Of a stretch of 64,000 bases of DNA, positions 28,048 through 36,580 are shown piece by piece. The DNA is taken from IMG/VR virus record IMGVR_UViG_3300048999_000052, positions 1 to 64,000 of that record, one strand, 5' to 3'. This DNA comes from a virus. Every line of letters starts with the position of its first letter. Position 1 is the first letter of the stretch. Under the pieces are notes generated by a model. That model was not told where the DNA came from and did no database searches. It worked only from the letters and a program-made list of their open reading frames with translations. The position numbers and the translations under genes are program-made.

Positions 28048-28413
28048 GTGGTGCAGGTCTACGTCACCACTCACGGCCAACATTTCCACCAGGACCCGTC
28101 CTGTCGGTGGCTCTCCTCCACTTTCACCACTGCACCCGCACACGCCGTTCCTGTCTCTTCAGTTGACGGTCTGGCTCCGTGCCGGACCTGCTACCCCGAC
28201 GCGCCCCGGGCCAAGTTCACCAAGCTCCGCTGTAAGCAGTGCAGATCCGTCCGTCCCTGCGCTCACAACGGTGGAGTACTGGTCCTGGTCCCGGTGCGCT
28301 GGCGGAAAGGTACTCACCTCCTTCCAGCCGGCTCGGTAACTTTGCGCCGGGCGTACGTCTGGCCGGACGTGGCCTATCTCTACGATCGGGTTGAAAAAAC
28401 AGAACAGGTATGA
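28048..28413 (+). CDS. Zinc-type protein, 121 aa
   Basis: The first rightward gene after the divergence. THGQHFHQDPSCRW and GLAPCRTCYPDAP, KLRCKQCRSVRPCAHNG give two or more CxxC/His sites. The pattern H-x-F-H-x5-C then PCRTCYP is shared with actinophage hypotheticals that I recall. GTG 28048 is chosen over upstream TTG/GTG codons that lie over the GC palindrome; start uncertain. Function unknown. Confidence 0.7.
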   Translation: MVQVYVTTHGQHFHQDPSCRWLSSTFTTAPAHAVPVSSVDGLAPCRTCYPDAPRAKFTKLRCKQCRSVRPCAHNGGVLVLVPVRWRKGTHLLPAGSVTLRRAYVWPDVAYLYDRVEKTEQV

Positions 28414-28420
28414 GTAGGGT
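28391..28420 (+). promoter_or_regulatory. Possible rightward promoter before the helicase
   Basis: TTGAAA (28391-28396), 18-base spacer, TAGGGT (28415-28420). RNA would begin about 27 bases before the helicase ATG at 28454. The -10 is weak in T content, so this is tentative. Confidence 0.35.
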
Positions 28421-28453
28421 GCTCCCACCCCCGCAGAACCGGACGGAGCAGCC

Positions 28454-29719
28454 ATGCCGAACCCCTCTTCAGAAGCACTGATGATCAGTGCGCTGCTGAA
28501 GAACGCAGATGTCCACGGAGCCCAGAAGTACGGAGTGAGCGATCGTCACTTCCGGGGGTTCAGCAACGAGTACCAATGGCTGCAGAGCTACCACAAGACC
28601 TACGGATCAGCTCCCAGCCTGGATGCCTTCTTCCACCAGTTCCCCGACTTCCCGTTCCGGGACCACTCTGACCTTCGCTACGCCGCCGACGAGGTCCTTC
28701 GTGACTTCGCCCAGTTCAACTTCCACGAGATGGTGGTCCAGGCCAGCCAGCTGAACGCCAACGGCGACGTCCGCGGCGCCTACGAGGCCCTGCAGAACTT
28801 CCACTACACGCCTACCTCGGCCGTACCCACTTCGATCATCAAGGGTGCGGCCTTTCTTGACGCCCCAGACATCGAGCCAGCGGGTATCGGCCTGCCCTGG
28901 GAGACGCCGCAGTACGACACCGCTGGCATCGGCCCGGGACAGTTCTGGACCCTGGCTGCTCGGCTGAACCAGGGCAAGTCCGCCCTACTGTGTGCGATCG
29001 CGGCCCACGCCGTACTGCAGGGCAAGAAGGTCATCTACTACAGCCTGGAGATGACCGAAGCCGAACTACGGACCCGGATCCACGTCTTGTTGGCCGCAGC
29101 CAGGGGTGAGGACTGGCTGAAGGCCAACGACATCAAGCACCGCCGAGTCGATTTGCCGCGCTACCGCGAATTCGTCAAGAGCCTGGAGACCCTGGAGGGC
29201 GAAGTCCACGTCCACACCCCCAAAGACGGCCCCGTCAGCCCAGCAGTGATTGCCTCCCGGGCCGAGGACTACGACTTGGCGGTGGTGGACTACCTGACCT
29301 TGATGCAGACCGACAAGGGCGAGCCAGTCAGCTCCGACTGGCGCACGCTCACCCAGGTGACCAACCGGATCAAGCAGGTCACCTTGGCCACCGGTACGCC
29401 GGTCCTGGCCGCAGCTCAGATCAACAGAGAAGGAGACCACGGTGACGGCCCGCCGAGCGTGGGCAAGCTGGCCCAGGGGGACAGCATCGGCCAGGACAGC
29501 GACGTAGTGATCACCACCCGGCTGAAGCCGCACGGCATGGCTGCGGTGGCCAGCCTGGAGAAGAATCGACACGGTCCGGCTGGGAAGAAGTGGTGGATGC
29601 AGTTCAGTGTCAACGATGGCACCTTCGACGAGGTGAACGAGGAACGAGCTGACTACCTGCAGATGATCGCCGAGGAGCGGGCTGAGTCCCGTCCGGGTTT
29701 GAGGGTGGTGCGTGACTGA
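28454..29719 (+). CDS. DnaB-type replicative helicase, 421 aa
   Basis: RecA-type ATPase core of the DnaB family: Walker A ARLNQGKSALL near residue 168 (DnaB has ARPSMGKTAF), VIYYSLEMTEAEL (DnaB-typical FSLEM motif), Walker B LAVVDYLTLM near 275, and an AAAQINREGD region. The N-terminal 140 residues are shorter and unlike the DnaB collar domain. ATG follows GGAGCAGCC. Unwinds DNA ahead of the polymerase III alpha subunit encoded at 32.5 kb, together with the primase at 29.8 kb. Confidence 0.92.
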   Translation: MPNPSSEALMISALLKNADVHGAQKYGVSDRHFRGFSNEYQWLQSYHKTYGSAPSLDAFFHQFPDFPFRDHSDLRYAADEVLRDFAQFNFHEMVVQASQLNANGDVRGAYEALQNFHYTPTSAVPTSIIKGAAFLDAPDIEPAGIGLPWETPQYDTAGIGPGQFWTLAARLNQGKSALLCAIAAHAVLQGKKVIYYSLEMTEAELRTRIHVLLAAARGEDWLKANDIKHRRVDLPRYREFVKSLETLEGEVHVHTPKDGPVSPAVIASRAEDYDLAVVDYLTLMQTDKGEPVSSDWRTLTQVTNRIKQVTLATGTPVLAAAQINREGDHGDGPPSVGKLAQGDSIGQDSDVVITTRLKPHGMAAVASLEKNRHGPAGKKWWMQFSVNDGTFDEVNEERADYLQMIAEERAESRPGLRVVRD

Positions 29720-29835
29720 TGACAATCGAGTTCAGCGAGGACGAGGTAAAAGACATCCAGGACGCAGCAGAGGAGCGCGGGATCGACGTGGAAAAGCTGA
29801 TCATCGCCGCGGTACTCAATGACCTCGCTCGCTGA
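29719..29835 (+). CDS. Ribbon-helix-helix-like micro-protein, 38 aa
   Basis: ATG 29719 overlaps the helicase stop (TGATG). The sequence MTIEFSEDEVKDIQDAAEER then GIDVEKLIIAAVLNDLA fits one strand and two amphipathic helices, the ribbon-helix-helix plan of Arc/CopG regulators. It overlaps the primase start by 17 bases. No toxin gene lies beside it, so a regulator or replisome accessory is more likely than an antitoxin. Too short for common callers. Confidence 0.65.
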   Translation: MTIEFSEDEVKDIQDAAEERGIDVEKLIIAAVLNDLAR

Positions 29836-30742
29836 GGCCCTGCAGGGACCAGGTGGGGTAGAACGCTCGTTTCACTGCCCAGTCCACGACGACTCCCACC
29901 CGTCTGCTTCGGTGAACATCGTCAGCGGCCTGTGGATCTGCTACTCGTGTGGCGCCAAGGGCAAGGCCGGCGACGGCTACAGCGTCGATCCGGACGCGCT
30001 GGTCAGCTATCTCAAGGACAAGGCCCGGTTGAAAGAGACCAAGTACTTCCCGGAGTCCTGGTTGAACCTGTATGGAGGTGATTGTGAGTACTGGCGGCAG
30101 CGATTCAGCCAGCAGGCCTGCGAGCACTTCCAGCTCGGCTACGACGCCGAGACCGACTCAGCCACCTACCCAGTACGGGACGCTGGCGGATATCTACTGG
30201 GGGTTGTACGCCGACCACTATCGCCGGACTGGGACGGCGGAAAGTACATCTACCCCCGCCACGTCGACGTCACCAGATATCTGTTCAACTACAGCCACCA
30301 AGAAGCCCGGCGGCGTGTTCTCCTGGTGGAGGGAGCTGCTGATGCCATAGCCGCCTGGGAGGCTGGCTACGAGGCCTACGCCATCTACGGTTCCCGGTTG
30401 TCCGAGGAGCAGGTCCGGCTGTTACACCGGGTAGGTGCGGTGGAGATCTGGACCGCGTTCGACAACGACGAGGCTGGCCAGCGGGCTCACAACCGGGTGT
30501 TGGAGCTGTGCGCGGGCTGGGACGTCCACCAGGTGGAGTACGGCAGCTGGAAGGACCTGGCTGAGATCAGCATCACAACTCGATCAGAAGTGCTCAGCCA
30601 GCTTGGGAAACCAGATCATGGAAGGGTAGAGTCCACTACATGCGAATCAAGGCAGCAAACACTTCTGGTGGAGAACGCCGTGCCCTCGTCCAGCGGTACG
30701 TCGAAGCCCGGCAGGCTGCGGATCTCGCGAACGAGGAAGTGA
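29819..30742 (+). CDS. DnaG-type primase, 307 aa
   Basis: N-terminal zinc finger FHCPVHDD ... ICYSCGAKG (CHC2-like, residues 19-44) followed by a TOPRIM domain with the glutamate motif LLVEGAADA near 167 and the DxD-type motif FDNDEAG near 212. This is a minimal primase without a helicase-interaction domain. The last 34 residues overlap the next gene and may be unstructured. Makes primers for the polymerase III alpha subunit (family role). Confidence 0.88.
   Translation: MTSLAEALQGPGGVERSFHCPVHDDSHPSASVNIVSGLWICYSCGAKGKAGDGYSVDPDALVSYLKDKARLKETKYFPESWLNLYGGDCEYWRQRFSQQACEHFQLGYDAETDSATYPVRDAGGYLLGVVRRPLSPDWDGGKYIYPRHVDVTRYLFNYSHQEARRRVLLVEGAADAIAAWEAGYEAYAIYGSRLSEEQVRLLHRVGAVEIWTAFDNDEAGQRAHNRVLELCAGWDVHQVEYGSWKDLAEISITTRSEVLSQLGKPDHGRVESTTCESRQQTLLVENAVPSSSGTSKPGRLRISRTRK
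30603..30632 (+). promoter_or_regulatory. Promoter for leaderless transcript
   Basis: TTGGGA (30603-30608), 18-base spacer, -10 TAGAGT (30627-30632), with the ATG at 30640 only seven bases after the -10, where transcription should start. The AGGGTAGAGT block is repeated before 37244. Lies inside the primase gene. Confidence 0.6.
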
Positions 30743-31068
30743 AGAAGGCCGAGGCCACCCTGATCGCCGTGCTGGAGGCCCAGGAGTTGAAGTCCACCAG
30801 CGCGGAAATCGGGGATGTAAGGTACACCTCGACGGTAACTTCGAGAACTCAGACGACTTTCGATGAACTTGGACTGAAGAAGGCCCTGGGCGCCAGGAGC
30901 TTCAACAAGCTGACGATCAGCAAACTGGATAAGACCAAGCTAGAGACCGCGATCAACGAAGGCACCCTAGATCCAGCAGTAGTCGCGCAGTACACCACGA
31001 TCACTCCGGGGGCGGCGAGCCTTCGACTGACCAAGAAGGCAGCAGATGCCGAAGCTGACGAAGCGTAA
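30640..31068 (+). CDS. Hypothetical replication-module protein, 142 aa
   Basis: Helical N-terminus (RRALVQRYVEARQAADLANE) with long Ala/Glu/Lys heptads, then a soluble basic region (KLTISKLDKTKLETAINEG). Resembles phage proteins placed before SSB/recombination genes, some of which are called Gp157- or Gam-like, but I cannot confirm. Starts at the leaderless promoter. Overlaps the primase by 103 bases in another frame. Confidence 0.7.
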   Translation: MRIKAANTSGGERRALVQRYVEARQAADLANEEVKKAEATLIAVLEAQELKSTSAEIGDVRYTSTVTSRTQTTFDELGLKKALGARSFNKLTISKLDKTKLETAINEGTLDPAVVAQYTTITPGAASLRLTKKAADAEADEA

Positions 31069-31384
31069 GCCCGGGGAATCACTCCCGAGCAACAACACCA
31101 AGGCCTCCCCGGCCGAGACCTACGTACGCGGCCTCAAGGGCGAGTACTACCTACTCGGTGAAGTGGCGGAGATCGTTGGCGTTGCGAAGAACACGCTCCG
31201 GCGGCTGATCAAGACCGACAACGTGAAGGCTCCGTCTCACACGGCGAACCTGGGGAAGATGAGCTTCTACGTCTTCACCGCCAAGGACGTCGAGGAGATT
31301 CGGGACTACTACCAGGGCAAGTACTCAGACTTCAAGAAGACCCACAAGCTCCCGCCAGGCAGACCACGAGGCCAGAAGAAGTGA
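31046..31384 (+). CDS. MerR-like helix-turn-helix protein, 112 aa
   Basis: Residues 30-75 (YYLLGEVAEIVGVAKNTLRR then LIKTDNVKAPS) form the winged helix-turn-helix of MerR/excisionase-like proteins, followed by a KMSFYVFTAKDVEEIRDYY wing and a basic GRPRGQKK tail. Probably a DNA-binding regulator. Overlaps the previous gene by 23 bases. Confidence 0.8.
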   Translation: MPKLTKRKPGESLPSNNTKASPAETYVRGLKGEYYLLGEVAEIVGVAKNTLRRLIKTDNVKAPSHTANLGKMSFYVFTAKDVEEIRDYYQGKYSDFKKTHKLPPGRPRGQKK

Positions 31385-31653
31385 AGCTCCAGCGCGTAAA
31401 TCAGGTAGAACCAGAGCTGTTCCGAGAAGGCGACAAGGTCACGGCCACAGTTACCCACAACATCAAGATCAACGGCGATGACTCCTGGGTGAAGTACGAG
31501 ATCACCTCAACTCAGGGACCTGAAGAGACCATAGATGACGTAGATACCAGAGTGATTCAGCACGCCACGAGAACCGTAGTGAATTTGGCCTACTCGGCCG
31601 CACAGAGAGTTCTAGAAGCCGCTAAGGGAGAACAAGATGCAGTTCGGGACTAG
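31381..31653 (+). CDS. Hypothetical protein, 90 aa
   Basis: GTGA overlap with the HTH gene. Beta-rich first half (DKVTATVTHNIKINGDDSWV) and a helical C-terminus (TVVNLAYSAAQRVLEAAKGE). The last residues overlap the SSB start. No motif; a position next to SSB suggests a role in replication. Confidence 0.7.
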   Translation: MKLQRVNQVEPELFREGDKVTATVTHNIKINGDDSWVKYEITSTQGPEETIDDVDTRVIQHATRTVVNLAYSAAQRVLEAAKGEQDAVRD

Positions 31654-32401
31654 GGCAGCAGACGCCCCGAAGCTCGGCAACACCCCAGGTGAGGGCGACG
31701 CGGGATTCATGCGCACGCTCAAGCCGGGGGAGTACCGGATGCGGTTCCTGCAGGAAACCGACGATTGGCAGCAGTACTGGGAGCACTACAACCCGACGCC
31801 GGGTGGCTTCCCGTTCCCCTGTACTGGTGACCGGCAGACCTGCCCAGGCTGCACCTCGGGGATCGAGAAGATGGAGAAGGCCTCACCCAAGTACGCCGTG
31901 AACGCCAAGGTCGGCAACTACGTGAACGTCTATAAGTTCCCGGTGAAGTTCTACAACAAGATGGTGATCCGCTCCGAGCGCAACGGCGGTACGGTCACCG
32001 ACCGCGACTACCTGGTCACCCGGATCGGCAACGACACGTCCACGGATTACGACATCGAGATGATGATGCCTGCCCCGCTGGACAAGACCTACGAGATCAA
32101 TGACATCGAGAAGCTGCTGGCGAAGGCCTTCGGAGAAGCTTGGCCAGAGTTCGATCCGAGTATCAATCAGGACCAGCCTGCTCCGAGCGTTGACCGCCGC
32201 GAGGGTCTGAACGAGTTCGCTGAACCAGAAGCCAAGCAGGCGCCGAAGGAAGAGAAGGAAGTCACCGAAGCCGAACTCCGGGCGATGAGTGGCGACCAGC
32301 TCCGCGCGCTGTGTGACGAAGAGGGCATCAAGTACCCAGAAGACCTGCGCTACGTAGAAGACAGCGAGAAGTTCGTCGATTGGATGCTGAAGAACCTCTG
32401 A
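31637..32401 (+). CDS. gp32-like ssDNA-binding protein, 254 aa
   Basis: Resembles T4 gp32-type SSBs: a beta-barrel region starting LKPGEYRMRFL and FPFPCTGDRQTCPGC (zinc, C65-like with CxxC) then KYAVNAKVGNYVNVYKFPV, followed by an acidic C-terminal domain (EEKEVTEAELRAMSGDQL). Such proteins coat ssDNA during replication and recombination. Sits between the primase group and polymerase. Acidic tail fits partner binding. Confidence 0.8.
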   Translation: MQFGTRAADAPKLGNTPGEGDAGFMRTLKPGEYRMRFLQETDDWQQYWEHYNPTPGGFPFPCTGDRQTCPGCTSGIEKMEKASPKYAVNAKVGNYVNVYKFPVKFYNKMVIRSERNGGTVTDRDYLVTRIGNDTSTDYDIEMMMPAPLDKTYEINDIEKLLAKAFGEAWPEFDPSINQDQPAPSVDRREGLNEFAEPEAKQAPKEEKEVTEAELRAMSGDQLRALCDEEGIKYPEDLRYVEDSEKFVDWMLKNL

Positions 32402-32424
32402 TGACCCACAAGGTCTAACGGACC

Positions 32425-32446
32425 GCGGGGGACCGCCCTCCCCCGC
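32425..32446 (+). terminator. Hairpin between SSB and polymerase
   Basis: Seven-base stem GCGGGGG (32425-32431) with CCCCCGC (32440-32446), then ACTTGGAGCGAC and ATG. No T-run. May weaken read-through or protect the polymerase mRNA end. Confidence 0.4.
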
Positions 32447-32458
32447 ACTTGGAGCGAC

Positions 32459-35161
32459 ATGAGAATCGTTCGGCAGCGCAAGCTGGTGATCAAACGGGCA
32501 CCGCGCTTTTGGAGCGCACACACTCACTCCACCTTCTCTGCTCAGGATGCTCTGCCCTCGGTACGCGAGATCGTCAACCGGGTCGCTGAGCTAGGCCAGC
32601 CGGCTCTTGGTCTGACCGACCACGGCAACATGGGCGGTTCGGTCCAGCTCTACCAAGCCTGCAAGAAAGCAGGCATCCTGCCCTTCCCCGGCAGTGAGCT
32701 CTATCTGGTCAAGAACATCAACAAGACCAAGTACGCCAAGGGCCGTAAGGCTGACGGTGCCGGTCGCTACCACATGGGCGTGCTGGCCTACACGACCAAG
32801 GGCTACGAGAACTTGGTCAACCTGTCCACCCTGAGCCACAGCCAGTTCTACTTCAAGCCGCTGGTGGACCTGGAAAGCTTCGCCCGGCTGCACCAAGACG
32901 GCCGGACCGAAGGCTTGGCCATCACCACCGGCTGTTACTTCGGCCTGATCGTGCAGTCGCTGATCACCCGCGGCGAGAAGACCGTCAAGCAGTACCTGAA
33001 AGCGCTGGACACCTGGTTCCCCAACTCGGTGTTCGTGGAGATCCAGAACCACAACATCGACCACGGGGATGGTTGGAATGACGACAAGGTCGCTGATGCG
33101 CTTGTCCAGATCGCTGATGAGCTCGGCCTACCCGTGGTCTGTACTCAAGATTCTCACTACACCTTGGAAGGTGATCGAGCAGACCATGAGGCCCTCAAGC
33201 GACTCGTCTCGTTCGGACCAGATCCCGACGATGCCGTCTTTCCCGGAGACGGATTCCACCTCGCTGATGATGCGTGGCTTGATCAACACCATGCTCCAGC
33301 GCGTCTGGAACGGGGACTCGAAGGCTTGGCTGAACTACTTGGACGTCACGATCTGTCCATCCCGGTACTCGACTCTTACCAGTACGCAGTCCCTCTCGCC
33401 CTCACCGATCCACAGGCCCTTCTTGTTTCCAAGTGTGAAGCTGAGCTGCGTCGACGGGGTCTGGATAAGCCAGCCTACCGACAGCGCCTCGCCGCAGAGC
33501 TTGAAGTTGTTGGGGCAGCCGGGATGGCGGGCTATCTAATCCTTTGTCAAGAAGTAACGGAGTACATGCGGAATGAGAAAATTCTGTTCAACGCTCGCGG
33601 TAGTGCTGCTGGCTCTTTGTGCTGCCACCTCCTGCGGATCACCGGACCAGACCCCGTCAAGTGGAACCTGCGGTTCGAGCGCTTCCTGAGCAAGGACCGG
33701 ACCAAGCCACCCGACATCGATCTGGACATCGAGCACGAGCGTCGTGGTGACGTGATGGCCTGGATGCGGTCCAAGTGGAGCGTCCAGCAGATTGCCACCT
33801 GGGCGAAGCTGTCGCTGACTGGAGAAGAGGGCGAGAACAAGGGCAGCCTGCTGGTCAAGTACTTCGCGGCCACCAACAAGAAGGTCGAGACTGATGACGA
33901 CAAGGTCCACGCGTGGAGTGAGGTGCCACGCGAAGATCAGCTGCTGCTCAGACGCTTGAGTGAGCGGGAGACGTACTCCGGCAACGGCAAGAATGCCGCG
34001 GGTGTGGTGGTGACTGCCACCAAGGCCCAGATCGACAAGATGGTGCCGATGCTGTGGATCGCGTCCTCGGAGAGCTTCCTGACCCAGTACCCCAAGGACG
34101 ACATCGAGGCGTTGGGCTACGTGAAGCTGGACGTGATGGGCGTGAAGATGCTCAGCGTGATCCGCCGAACGCTGGAGCTGCTGGGCAAGGAGGATCTGGA
34201 GTGGATTCCACTGACGGACGGGCCAACGTACTCTGCCATCCGCTCGGGGAAGACGGAGGGTGTATTTCAACTGTCTGGATGGAGTGCCCAACAGGGGTGC
34301 CGCGAACTCAAGCCCTCCAAGATCAGCGATGTCATCGCTGCGATGGCGTTGTTCAGGCCGGCGACGCAGTCATCGGGGGCGACGAGCTCATACGTTGCTC
34401 GAAAGAACGGGACCGAAGCTGTCCCTTCCCGGCACGACGTCATCATGAAGGCGACCACATCTACGTACGGCATCATGCTGTACCAGGAGCAGGTGATCGC
34501 GATCCTGCGCGAGCTGGGAATGGGCGCCGACGACCTGACCAAGTTCCTGAAGGCGGTGAAAGCCTCCAACAAAGACATCGGGGACGCCGGGAAGGTGATC
34601 GAGGGCTACCAGTCGATGATCGCTACCTTGGCGCGCAACCAGGGTATGACCGACCAAGACTTGTCCTGGCTCAGTACGGCGATCGACGGTTTCTCACAGT
34701 ACGGATTCAACTCAGCCCACGCGACTACCTACGGCTTGATGGCCTACCAGACGGCCTACTTGATGGTGAAGCATCCGATCGAGTTCCACACTGCGCTACT
34801 TGCAGTTGCGGCGGGCGACGAAAAGAAGGAGTCCAAGTATCTGACCGCAGCCCGATCCCGGGGAGTGAAGATCCTCCCACCGGACGTGACGATCTCGGGT
34901 CTGACCTACACGATGGACCGGCGCCGGATGGCAGTCCGTAAGGGCTTGCTGGCGATCAAGGGCGTTGGGGCCTCGACCGCAGTAGAGATTGCTAACTGCC
35001 AACCATTCGCTAACTTCCAGGACTTCCTGGATCGAGTTGACCACCGCAAGGTGACGGGGGTCAAAGATGTACGGCTGGGCAAGAAGCCAGTCGATCAGGC
35101 AATCGGAGCACTGAAGGCGTTGTATGAGATCGGTGCTCTCAACTCCCTTTTGGAGATGTGA
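32459..35161 (+). CDS. DNA polymerase III alpha subunit (DnaE-like), 900 aa
   Basis: Starts with a PHP domain (AHTHSTFSAQDALPS; LGLTDHGNMGG). Polymerase core motifs: ARGSAAGSL near 380, PDIDLDIEHERRG with the catalytic Asp pair near 419/421, YVKLDVMG near 555 (third Asp), ALFRPATQ near 650, YQEQVIAIL, SAHATTYGLMAYQTAYLM. At 900 residues it lacks most of the beta-clamp and OB C-terminal domains of the 1160-residue bacterial enzyme, but ends in a helix-hairpin-helix-like region (GLLAIKGVGASTAVEI). ATG follows GGAGCGAC. Chromosomal-type replicase of the phage. Confidence 0.95.
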   Translation: MRIVRQRKLVIKRAPRFWSAHTHSTFSAQDALPSVREIVNRVAELGQPALGLTDHGNMGGSVQLYQACKKAGILPFPGSELYLVKNINKTKYAKGRKADGAGRYHMGVLAYTTKGYENLVNLSTLSHSQFYFKPLVDLESFARLHQDGRTEGLAITTGCYFGLIVQSLITRGEKTVKQYLKALDTWFPNSVFVEIQNHNIDHGDGWNDDKVADALVQIADELGLPVVCTQDSHYTLEGDRADHEALKRLVSFGPDPDDAVFPGDGFHLADDAWLDQHHAPARLERGLEGLAELLGRHDLSIPVLDSYQYAVPLALTDPQALLVSKCEAELRRRGLDKPAYRQRLAAELEVVGAAGMAGYLILCQEVTEYMRNEKILFNARGSAAGSLCCHLLRITGPDPVKWNLRFERFLSKDRTKPPDIDLDIEHERRGDVMAWMRSKWSVQQIATWAKLSLTGEEGENKGSLLVKYFAATNKKVETDDDKVHAWSEVPREDQLLLRRLSERETYSGNGKNAAGVVVTATKAQIDKMVPMLWIASSESFLTQYPKDDIEALGYVKLDVMGVKMLSVIRRTLELLGKEDLEWIPLTDGPTYSAIRSGKTEGVFQLSGWSAQQGCRELKPSKISDVIAAMALFRPATQSSGATSSYVARKNGTEAVPSRHDVIMKATTSTYGIMLYQEQVIAILRELGMGADDLTKFLKAVKASNKDIGDAGKVIEGYQSMIATLARNQGMTDQDLSWLSTAIDGFSQYGFNSAHATTYGLMAYQTAYLMVKHPIEFHTALLAVAAGDEKKESKYLTAARSRGVKILPPDVTISGLTYTMDRRRMAVRKGLLAIKGVGASTAVEIANCQPFANFQDFLDRVDHRKVTGVKDVRLGKKPVDQAIGALKALYEIGALNSLLEM

Positions 35162-35985
35162 TGGTAGACGTAAAACTGGAGTCCATCACTCCGGAGCTGG
35201 CAGCCGAATGGCTGGAGAAGAACCTCAGGAACCGCAACCTGCGCGACTCAGCGGTAGCGCAGTACGCCCGGGACATGGTCAACGGTCAGTGGCTACTGAC
35301 TGGCGAAGCGATCAAGTTCGCCGAGGACGGCACGCTGCTGGACGGCCAGCACCGACTGGCCGCGATTGAGAAGTCCGGCCTGACCGTAGACATGTTCGTG
35401 GTCCGCGGGCTGGAGAACGAGTCGCAGAAGGTGATGGACACCAACATCCGCCGCGGCGTGGGCGACATGCTCAAGCTGGCTGGTTACGCCAACCACATGG
35501 CATTGGCCTCGGCAGCTCGGTTGGCGATGACGTACCAGACCAACGTGCCCAACACCCGGCGTAAGTCGATCGCCAAGATGGGTCCGACCCACCTGGAGGT
35601 CAGCGACTTCATCGAGAAGAATCCCGACCTGGTGGACGCCGTCCAGGACTCGATGAAGTACCGGCTCAAGATCGACATCAACCCCTCGGTGCTGGCGGTG
35701 ACGTACTGGGAGCTGATGAAGCTGGACGCGGAAATGGCTGAGAACTTCTTCGAGTCGATCGCCAACAACACCACCAACGGCATCGGTGACCCGCGCAACG
35801 CCCTGATCCAGCGGCTGTCGAGTGCTCGCCGGGCCAGTGAGCAGATCCCCCAGAACGCCTACTTGTCGATGATGTTCCGGGTCTGGAACGCCTGGGTGAA
35901 GGGCGACGAGATGTACCGGGTGCAGGTATCCAACAACCGCGACGGTGGTCTGATCGCGATCCCGGATCCGATCCAGCCGTCATGA
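35161..35985 (+). CDS. ParB-like nuclease-fold protein, 275 aa
   Basis: Residues 20-70 hold a ParB/sulfiredoxin-like pattern: AEWLEKNLRNRNLRDSAVAQY ... GEAIKFAEDG-TLLDGQHRLAA with the conserved DGQHR near residue 61. The C-terminal 200 residues are helical. Phage ParB-like proteins act as CTP-binding or nuclease-fold factors; here it lies in the replication block directly after polymerase (TGATG overlap). Exact role unclear. Confidence 0.75.
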   Translation: MVDVKLESITPELAAEWLEKNLRNRNLRDSAVAQYARDMVNGQWLLTGEAIKFAEDGTLLDGQHRLAAIEKSGLTVDMFVVRGLENESQKVMDTNIRRGVGDMLKLAGYANHMALASAARLAMTYQTNVPNTRRKSIAKMGPTHLEVSDFIEKNPDLVDAVQDSMKYRLKIDINPSVLAVTYWELMKLDAEMAENFFESIANNTTNGIGDPRNALIQRLSSARRASEQIPQNAYLSMMFRVWNAWVKGDEMYRVQVSNNRDGGLIAIPDPIQPS

Positions 35986-36341
35986 AGCGCATCGTGCCCA
36001 CCCCTCGTGACCTGGTGGTGGACAGGTCCGGGGGGCGGTGCGAGGCAATGACCACGGTCAGTGGCCTGGACGTGTGGACCAGGTGCTTTCGCAGCCCGAT
36101 CGAGGTGCACCACCGGCTCACCAGAGCCCGGGGTGGGGATCTGCTGGACGAGCTGGGTGAGACCTACCACCTGATCGCATTGTGTCCCCAGCACCACCGA
36201 GAGGATGCTGATGGTGGGTTGGCCTACGAGTCCGGATTGCTGCTGGACGGTCGGATGTACAAGTCCGGTGGGCTGTACTGGTACGAGGGCTCGGATGACT
36301 ACCTCAAGGACAACTACGAGCAGGGTGTGAGGTTGGGCTGA
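35982..36341 (+). CDS. HNH-type nuclease, 119 aa
   Basis: RCFRSPIEVHHRLTRARGG followed by LIALCPQHHRED matches the HNH beta-beta-alpha-metal motif (HH, then CxxHH), with an extra N-terminal Cys (GGRCEAM). HNH endonucleases cut DNA; phage copies often help packaging or host takeover. ATGA overlap with the ParB-like gene. Confidence 0.85.
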   Translation: MKRIVPTPRDLVVDRSGGRCEAMTTVSGLDVWTRCFRSPIEVHHRLTRARGGDLLDELGETYHLIALCPQHHREDADGGLAYESGLLLDGRMYKSGGLYWYEGSDDYLKDNYEQGVRLG

Positions 36342-36580
36342 TGGCAGAGGAGATGCAGTACTACGAGGACAGCGATCAGCAACAGCTAGCCGATGCCCTA
36401 GCCAAACTGCGAACTGACGAGGCCTACGTGTTGGTAGCGCCGGCTGAGTACAAGCGGCTGTTGGAGTCCGAAGCCAAGTTCGAGCGGCTGGCTGCATTTG
36501 TGGTGGATCACCCCTGGCCCGAAGTACGCGACGCCTGGGAAGAGTGGGTAGAAGTGGAGAACCTTCGTGAAGATGGATGA
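36341..36580 (+). CDS. Acidic hypothetical protein, 79 aa
   Basis: Helical and acidic (DQQQLADALAKLRTDEAYVLVA; YKRLLESEAKFERLAAFVVDH). Similar in build to the two micro-proteins at 37703 and 37866 (V.(V/A)...EYK.L..). ATG 36341 overlaps the previous stop. Function unknown. Confidence 0.75.
   Translation: MAEEMQYYEDSDQQQLADALAKLRTDEAYVLVAPAEYKRLLESEAKFERLAAFVVDHPWPEVRDAWEEWVEVENLREDG

Noticed and set aside
29719-29835. Antitoxin of a toxin-antitoxin pair
   Set aside because: Neighbours are helicase and primase; no toxin-like gene lies beside it.
35982-36341. Homing (self-splicing intron) HNH nuclease
   Set aside because: No interrupted gene or intron core beside it; it is coupled to ParB-like and other genes as a normal operon member.
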